DNA from: Amanita rubescens
Taxonomy: Eukaryota > Basidiomycota > Agaricomycetes > Agaricales > Amanitaceae
DNA: 64,000 nt
Reading direction: 5' to 3'
NCBI GenBank assembly: GCA_015039365.1
Contig: WION01000059.1
Location: forward strand, 124,001 to 188,000
Position numbers and translations under genes: made by a program. This document shows, in pieces, positions 59,601-64,000 of the stretch (the stretch's first letter is position 1; every line of letters begins with the position of its first letter). Below the pieces are notes generated by a model. The model was not told the DNA's origin and made no database searches. It worked only from the letters and a program-made list of their open reading frames with translations.

Positions 59601-61262
59601 AATATATCAGATCTATGCCAGTTCAATGCCACTCACCCACTGATATTAATGTCATCAGATCCTGCCAGCAAGAATATGGTGACAACTAACCTCTGTTTCA
59701 CTTAGTTGTTGATTAGACATCTGAGGTATGACTGGTTTTTTTTTTTCATTTGAAGGCAGTGGAGTGTTACTTACCTCCTGATGAACTTTTTGCAAGTCTT
59801 TGTCATTCCATATGAAGGCCACCTACCTCCCTGTCAACCTATTGACATTATAACTTTTCCTATACTAATGTGCAGTTTGACCAAAATGCATACCCAGAAA
59901 TGTGGAAATTTTGAAAAAACTATGATGATGACATGATCCCATGTCAAATGTTGATGTTTCAGAACATGTCTGAACATTGTCAATGTTAGTAAGTGACATT
60001 GTGAATTTGACCCTCACTGAAGTGCAGATTTAACACAAAGGTCAAGATTATTCATCTGAGTTGAAATAAACAGCTGGTGCATGCTATCACTATCTATGAC
60101 ATCAGCAGTTGTCTGAGTCAATTCAGCACAATCATTCTCTGGTAAATCCAGATCTATAAAAGAACATCACTCCCATTTTCAAGAAGAAATACTCATCATT
60201 CTCACCTTCAAACCGCACAAATGCCTTGGGAGGATAGTTCACTTCCAAAACTTTAGGAAGATAAACTTGCTGAAAAGTGATTTCAGCAATGTTCCTGGCT
60301 CTCTCCCACTTATCTTCATCATTCAAGTTTGTATCAGTCAAGTTGACAAATGCACTTGCTATTTGACCATCAAATTTGGTGAATATAACCACCAAAGGAA
60401 CTATAAAGGAAATATTTACTAGTCAGTACTAGTAGATTTGTGGGAAGTTTGCCAATGGAAAGGAGGTACAATAGTTAATCCAGCAAGTGCAACAAGATGA
60501 GATATGAATTCATTAGGACTTGCCTCTGCCTGTCCCTTTATTGAAGAATTCAAGTTCAGCAGGTAGAATGGGACGAGGGTCATCCATGGGTATACAGTAC
60601 CTAGAGGCAGGTCAGCCAGTATTGTAATGGGATAAAGCAAGATACCAAATTGCATGCAGCTGGTTTTTCAGCTCAGTTTCTGCAGACTTCTTTTCAATGA
60701 ACTTCCAAGTAATCCCCAATTCCTCAGTTGAACCAGATTCAAAACCCAGAGAGTCATGGAAGATAAAGTTACTTCCAGGGTATGTAATTTGATACTCAAT
60801 ATCATGTTTGCCTCTCTGTTATCCACTGCATGTGAATAGGTACATCTACACATTGGTCTGAGTCACCTCAAGTGATGGCATGATTTGAATCCGTTGTCCA
60901 AGCTGATTACCTGCAAGGAACTCAACAGCTAAAGGAAGCACAAAACTCAGACCAACTTACTACCATAATATATGATGGGCCTTGTCCCCCTTGCTACACC
61001 ACAAACCTTCTCAAGGATAGTTGTCTTGCCTGCATTAGCCCTCCCCATGACAAGAATGCGCAAGTGTGGGCATAGATAGTATTCCCTGAGCATTTGAACA
61101 TCTGTCTCATCCACATCTGATGGTATATGTCAAGGATCAGCCACCATGCTGAGAAACATAAATTGGCCTACCCGCACTAGGAGTTGCAGTTGCCATCATA
61201 ATTGATGTTGTGTTAGGATCAGATAGCTGGGTGTGTGAATCAAGAACTTGAAGCTGTGACAT
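56629..61262 (-). CDS. G-domain GTPase gene with a micro-exon array
   Basis: Basidiomycete G-domain protein. Exons E1-E8: 61172-61262, 60961-61116, 60867-60910, 60646-60815, 60524-60600, 60206-60400, 60018-60153, 59894-59969, all in phase. The intron at 60401-60523 is GC-AG. GTPase motifs: G1 G-R-A-N-A-G-K-T, G3 H-D-S-L-G-F-E-S-G and G4 T-K-F-D-G. E7 has the family's closing N-N-L-D-L-C-V-K. After E8 come exons of 4, 3 and 2 nt, then 33 exons of exactly one codon each (57660-59639), then exon 57353-57476 (D-E-L-F-S-M-F-G-D). Probable exons follow at 57126-57301 and about 56629-56875 with TGA at 56629. The last joins are uncertain. GTP binding is secure; the downstream role is unknown. Confidence 0.8.
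57477..57659 (-). other. 183-bp intron with an internal AG|GTAAGT site
   Basis: From the last one-codon exon to exon 57476 the DNA reads as one intron, or as two introns (57589-57659 and 57477-57588) with a zero-length exon at TTCTAG|GTAAGTG. Such AG|GT points allow stepwise (recursive) removal. Confidence 0.55.
57660..59830 (-). other. array of 46-82-bp introns separated by single-codon exons
   Basis: Reading the minus strand, each unit is donor (mostly GTGAGT, also GTAAGT, GTCAGT, GTATGT), a 46-82-nt body, acceptor (mostly CAACAG or CTACAG), then three exon bases and the next donor. One-codon exons sit, for example, at 59637-59639, 59583-59585, 59528-59530, 59469-59471, 59417-59419, 58830-58832, 58561-58563, 58184-58186, 57913-57915 and 57660-57662. 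The first exons are 59827-59830 (4 nt), 59775-59777 (3 nt) and 59691-59692 (2 nt), summing to nine. None of the 33 codons from 59639 on is a stop; Gly (7), Glu (5) and Lys (4) are commonest. Confidence 0.85.
57719..58767. repeat. ~63-bp minisatellite, about 17 units
   Basis: On the plus strand the unit reads through TTTCACAAAATGTGCAATG, TCACTCAC, a variable triplet, CTGTTGGTCATAGG and AAAAGATGTGATGAGACT. Unit length is 55-71 bp. It coincides with the 3' half of the intron array. Related but strongly diverged units continue to about 59830. Confidence 0.93.
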
Positions 61263-61870
61263 GTGTGTAGGACTTGACAGAGGTAAGGGATCCCGGATAG
61301 TACGTGTCCGAACTGTGGATTAAGAGGTCAGCACAGCCGGGCCCTGACTCGAAGTTCAATGGCTCGGACGTGGTCTGACCTGGTATGTGAAATTGCGCGA
61401 GTCGAGATCAAAGAGATAGTGGTGCGACAGATAACCGTGCGACAAGCGACGGCTAGTTAGAAATGATGTGTTTGGTCAACTTGACTTGAGAGCGCACACG
61501 ACACAGCTAAGATGCGAGTGTACTGTGTGGCACAGCGCGCACGGCGGGTACGAGCAAAATCCGTGCAAAGGGTCGAGAGCACTGGAGCGAAATCGAATGG
61601 TGCGTCTAGTCAAAGAGTCGAGAGCGTGCAGGACCATAAGGCTGTATTGACCCCAGGAACCAGGGGTGGAGTTATACATATTTGGATAACTTCTCCCGGA
61701 TGTGGCGTCTCACTGGCGCCTCACCCCGTCTTCCTTCCATTCTAGCTCTTGCTCGAAACTGCGGATTCTCAGGCCTGTGATACAACAATAAGGACGGGCG
61801 CTCGCTTACGAAGGTTCGCTGATCTGCTTCCACACTGGGCTACAAATTGACCACGCTGTCCAACCACCAT
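61263..61870. other. upstream region of the GTPase gene, no gene seen
   Basis: CpG-rich, in sharp contrast with the CpG-poor gene. It contains a diverged repeat shared with 63765-63865 (keywords GCAGGACCA, AGGAACCAG, ACATATTTGGATAA at 61630-61690). Confidence 0.45.
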
Positions 61871-62771
61871 CATGCTTCTGTCCGCGTCCGATCCGTCAAT
61901 TCATCGCGACTGGTGCCAGATCGTCAACATCCACCATGGCCTGGAAATATGCGGCGAACACTAAGCGAGAGATCATGCGTCCTACAAAGCAAACGATGGG
62001 ATATTCTGGCTGTCCAAGCTATACGGTGTAAGGGTGGAAAACGACAGAGACAGACAGAAGGATCCAACACTTACGAAGGTGCGTTCATCCCTTTCTGTAT
62101 ATACCTTTCACTGACCCCCTTCCGCAAGCCTCAGATCTTCATGCAGGCAGCCAACATCCTTGATCCACGCCTAGCGCCCATCTACCACCCAAATGCGACC
62201 TCAACGTTTATAAACTCCACATCGGCGCCATCTCCCAATTCGATAAGTCCCAATTACAGCCCATCGACAAACGTCAGGATATCCAAGTTATTTGGAGATT
62301 TTCTAATTTTACCGAGTTCCGAAACCACTCGTAGGTTCATGGCTGATATGCACCTTTTCTTGGAGACAAGAAGCCATATTACAGGTTTCACTGCGCGGCA
62401 GCAGTCTTGTATGGGCCGCGTCCTAGCACACAAATCGTCCACGATAGCTTTTCCACGTCATTCACGTCTCTAATTCGGCTAGTTTTTGCAAATGTGTATG
62501 ATATCTCGATGTTGCTGTCGAACGACGCTGGCAACACCGATAAGGCAAAGTGTTGAACTCTATTGCACTGCTATCACAGTATCCTTCGTCACCTGTCAAT
62601 GTAAAGACTGGTACCGATCAAGAGCGCTTATATGTGATAGTGATCAGGATGGTCCTCGTGATTATGCATAGGCCATTCGATCCCAAGGCTGGGCCATGCA
62701 TCCCTCGCATCGCACCATCGTTGCGCGCGCGTCCGGCAATGATAACGTTGACTGCGTCTTGGCATCACTAA
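61871..62771 (+). pseudogene. fragments of an unrecognised protein-coding gene
   Basis: Protein-like pieces appear in different frames: D-W-C-Q-I-V-N-I-H-H-G and G-I-F-W-L-S-K-L-Y-G-V-R-V-E-N-D (61895-62060); D-L-N-V-Y-K-L-H-I-G-A-I-S-Q-F (62195-62300); F-A-N-V-Y-D-I-S-M-L-L-S-N-D-A-G-N-T-D-K (62480-62545); then L-N-S-I-A-L-L-S-Q-Y (62552 on). Some shifts could be short introns, but stops and frameshifts suggest decay. No family recognised. Confidence 0.35.
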
Positions 62772-64000
62772 GGATATTCAACTCAAAACGCACACTTAGC
62801 CCAGGAATGGTGGGCATAGGACCAGCGCGCGACGAAATAGGTCGCATGGCTGTATATTTTCAACTACGGATGTGGTGCTGTGCATGTGCTAAAAACACGC
62901 AGTACGGTACAGATTGCAATAGATTATGGAGGAATGGAGCCAGCTGTACGAAAATATGCAGTGATTGGGTCATAACGAAGAAAACGAAAAATTAGCAACT
63001 GAAGATTCCTCAACGCTGTGGTGCGTTTTTCGGCACCGTTGAAATTCCATTCGGCATCCTAGCTTCTCTGCCTCGTCTGGATCAGGAATAGGAGCCCCGA
63101 TAGACGAAAAGGGGCTACCTTTGGTAGGCGAGGTGAGGTCGTTTCTTCGCTACACGCCTACTACCAGGGGGGGCAGTAGTCCGACCACGAGCTTCAGGGG
63201 ACCCGCCTACGGCGCGTCACTCGCTTCGCTCGGACTGCGGCCTTCGTCTCGCCCCTGCAGCTCGCCGGGGGCTGCGCCCCCAGACCCCCCATAAATCCCA
63301 TTAATTAGTTTAGTGTTAAATCAATATAATTGTTTTCATTGTTAGTTTAGTAGTAATCGATCCTGGTGCTCTATTCCAGTCAGTGCAGCGCCGACATGGT
63401 GAAGTTGCGAACCTGTGCATCACTCGCTTCGCTCGGACGCACGGACGGTTCGCCCCTTCACCATGTCGGGCGCTGCACCTCGTTGCCGTGGTCGGCGAGT
63501 GAATGCCGCAAAAGCCGTGTGATTGCCACGGGAGCCGAGCGATAGCCGGGCACTCACCACGTGGTTTCTTTGGATATAGAAGGAAACTCACGTGGATTAG
63601 CCGAAATAAGCGACGCGTATCGGGGCTTGATCTCAGTTTCCCACCTTCGTCCGCTAATATTATAGATAAGGTACCTACTCAGACTCTACACAGTCGCAAT
63701 CTCGTCGGCGTAAGAGTCTCCTCGCCTGAGGATGTGTACTGTATGGCACGGGGACCGGGGTGCGTCAAGAGCGCGCAGGACCAATGATCAGTTGACTGAC
63801 GCCTAGGAACCAGATTGATCATCTTGGCAGGCCCATTGACAACATATTTGGATAATTTCTCCATTGAGTCAGCAACGTTGGTACTCCCGGCCCGGAATCT
63901 TAGGCAAGGCGGTGTAGGTGCTATGCGTATGAGAGTCCTCGAGATGCCAAGCTGGGCACGTCCATTCCGCTCCTACACACGCAAGACGCGCTCAGGTCGC
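62772..64000. other. repeat-rich end of the window
   Basis: No gene seen. Two copies of the hairpin-forming CACTCGCTTCGCTCGGAC (63219 and 63421), a long inverted repeat (next entry), and a G-run/C-run segment near 63160-63300. A diverged copy of the 61.63-kb repeat lies at about 63765-63865. Confidence 0.45.
63383..63478. repeat. GC-rich inverted repeat around CTCGCTTCGCTCGG
   Basis: GTGCAGCGCCGACATGGTGAAG at the left is mirrored by CTTCACCATGTCGGGCGCTGCAC at the right, with a small self-complementary loop between. It could fold into a cruciform; its origin is unknown. Confidence 0.8.

Noticed and set aside
57719..59830. CRISPR-like array
   Set aside because: Repeat and spacer are not separable; the whole ~63-bp unit is repeated and decays gradually. 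The setting is a fungal nuclear genome and the units are introns.
1..64000. tRNA or rRNA genes
   Set aside because: No A-box/B-box pair with a plausible cloverleaf and no rRNA-like stretch was found by eye. A dedicated scan was not possible.

Overview
The window looks like the nuclear genome of a basidiomycete mushroom (Agaricomycetes). Introns are mostly 45-65 bp. Transposons are of the Plavaka/Tnp2, PIF-Harbinger, chromoviral gypsy and copia types, and there is a fungal G-domain protein gene and a fungal HNH_2-like gene. No rRNA, tRNA or CRISPR array was seen.

Layout. (1) 1-6111: a minus-strand gypsy copy that runs off the left edge, inserted into a copia element whose 3' end and 3' LTR follow, then an integrase relic. 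(2) 6112-12972: CpG-poor repeat-rich DNA holding a complete PIF-Harbinger element (8052-11821, TSD ATT). (3) 12978-33725: a three-level nest. A gypsy/chromovirus (TSD GATTG) is split inside its reverse transcriptase by a 12.6-kb Plavaka-like DNA transposon (16299-28909, TSD CCTTATT). The Tnp2 gene of that transposon is in turn split by a 4.28-kb element (22850-27129, TSD TTGTCTC) encoding a ~1,004-aa protein I cannot assign to a family. (4) 33731-44583: small repeats, an inverted pair of 257-bp LTRs, and a Harbinger-like element (35468-44580, TSD ACT) carrying an intact copia with LTRs that look identical (35779-43912, TSD TAAAT). (5) 45050-56332: a very compact host gene island with a TMEM242-like protein, NF-YB/Hap3, an F-box protein, Exo70, Atg18, tRNA ligase and an HNH-domain protein. 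Intergenic gaps are tens of bases, and one convergent pair overlaps in its stop codons. (6) 56629-61262: a G-domain GTPase gene on the minus strand. (7) 61263-64000: fragments and GC-rich repeats.

The most remarkable structure is inside the GTPase gene. After eight ordinary exons that splice in perfect phase, the gene enters a ~2.2-kb array (57660-59830) that reads as dozens of consecutive 46-82-bp introns. Each is separated from the next by exactly one codon; the only exceptions are a 4-nt and a 2-nt exon near the start that cancel out. None of the 33 phase-0 one-codon exons is a stop. The 3' half is a near-homogeneous minisatellite of about 63 bp whose unit is 'intron plus one codon'. In the 5' half the intron bodies have diverged beyond recognition, yet the splice sites and the 3-nt spacing persist. 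I know of no described gene with such an array.

Other points worth attention are the family-unassigned element at the centre of the nest, and an HNH gene bracketed by a duplicated 3' end of the tRNA ligase gene. Long AUG-poor open leaders lie upstream of gag in both LTR families. The gypsy family shows a self-priming signature, and the copia a half-tRNA-iMet-like primer site. The gypsy also has a 582-codon third ORF in the env position.
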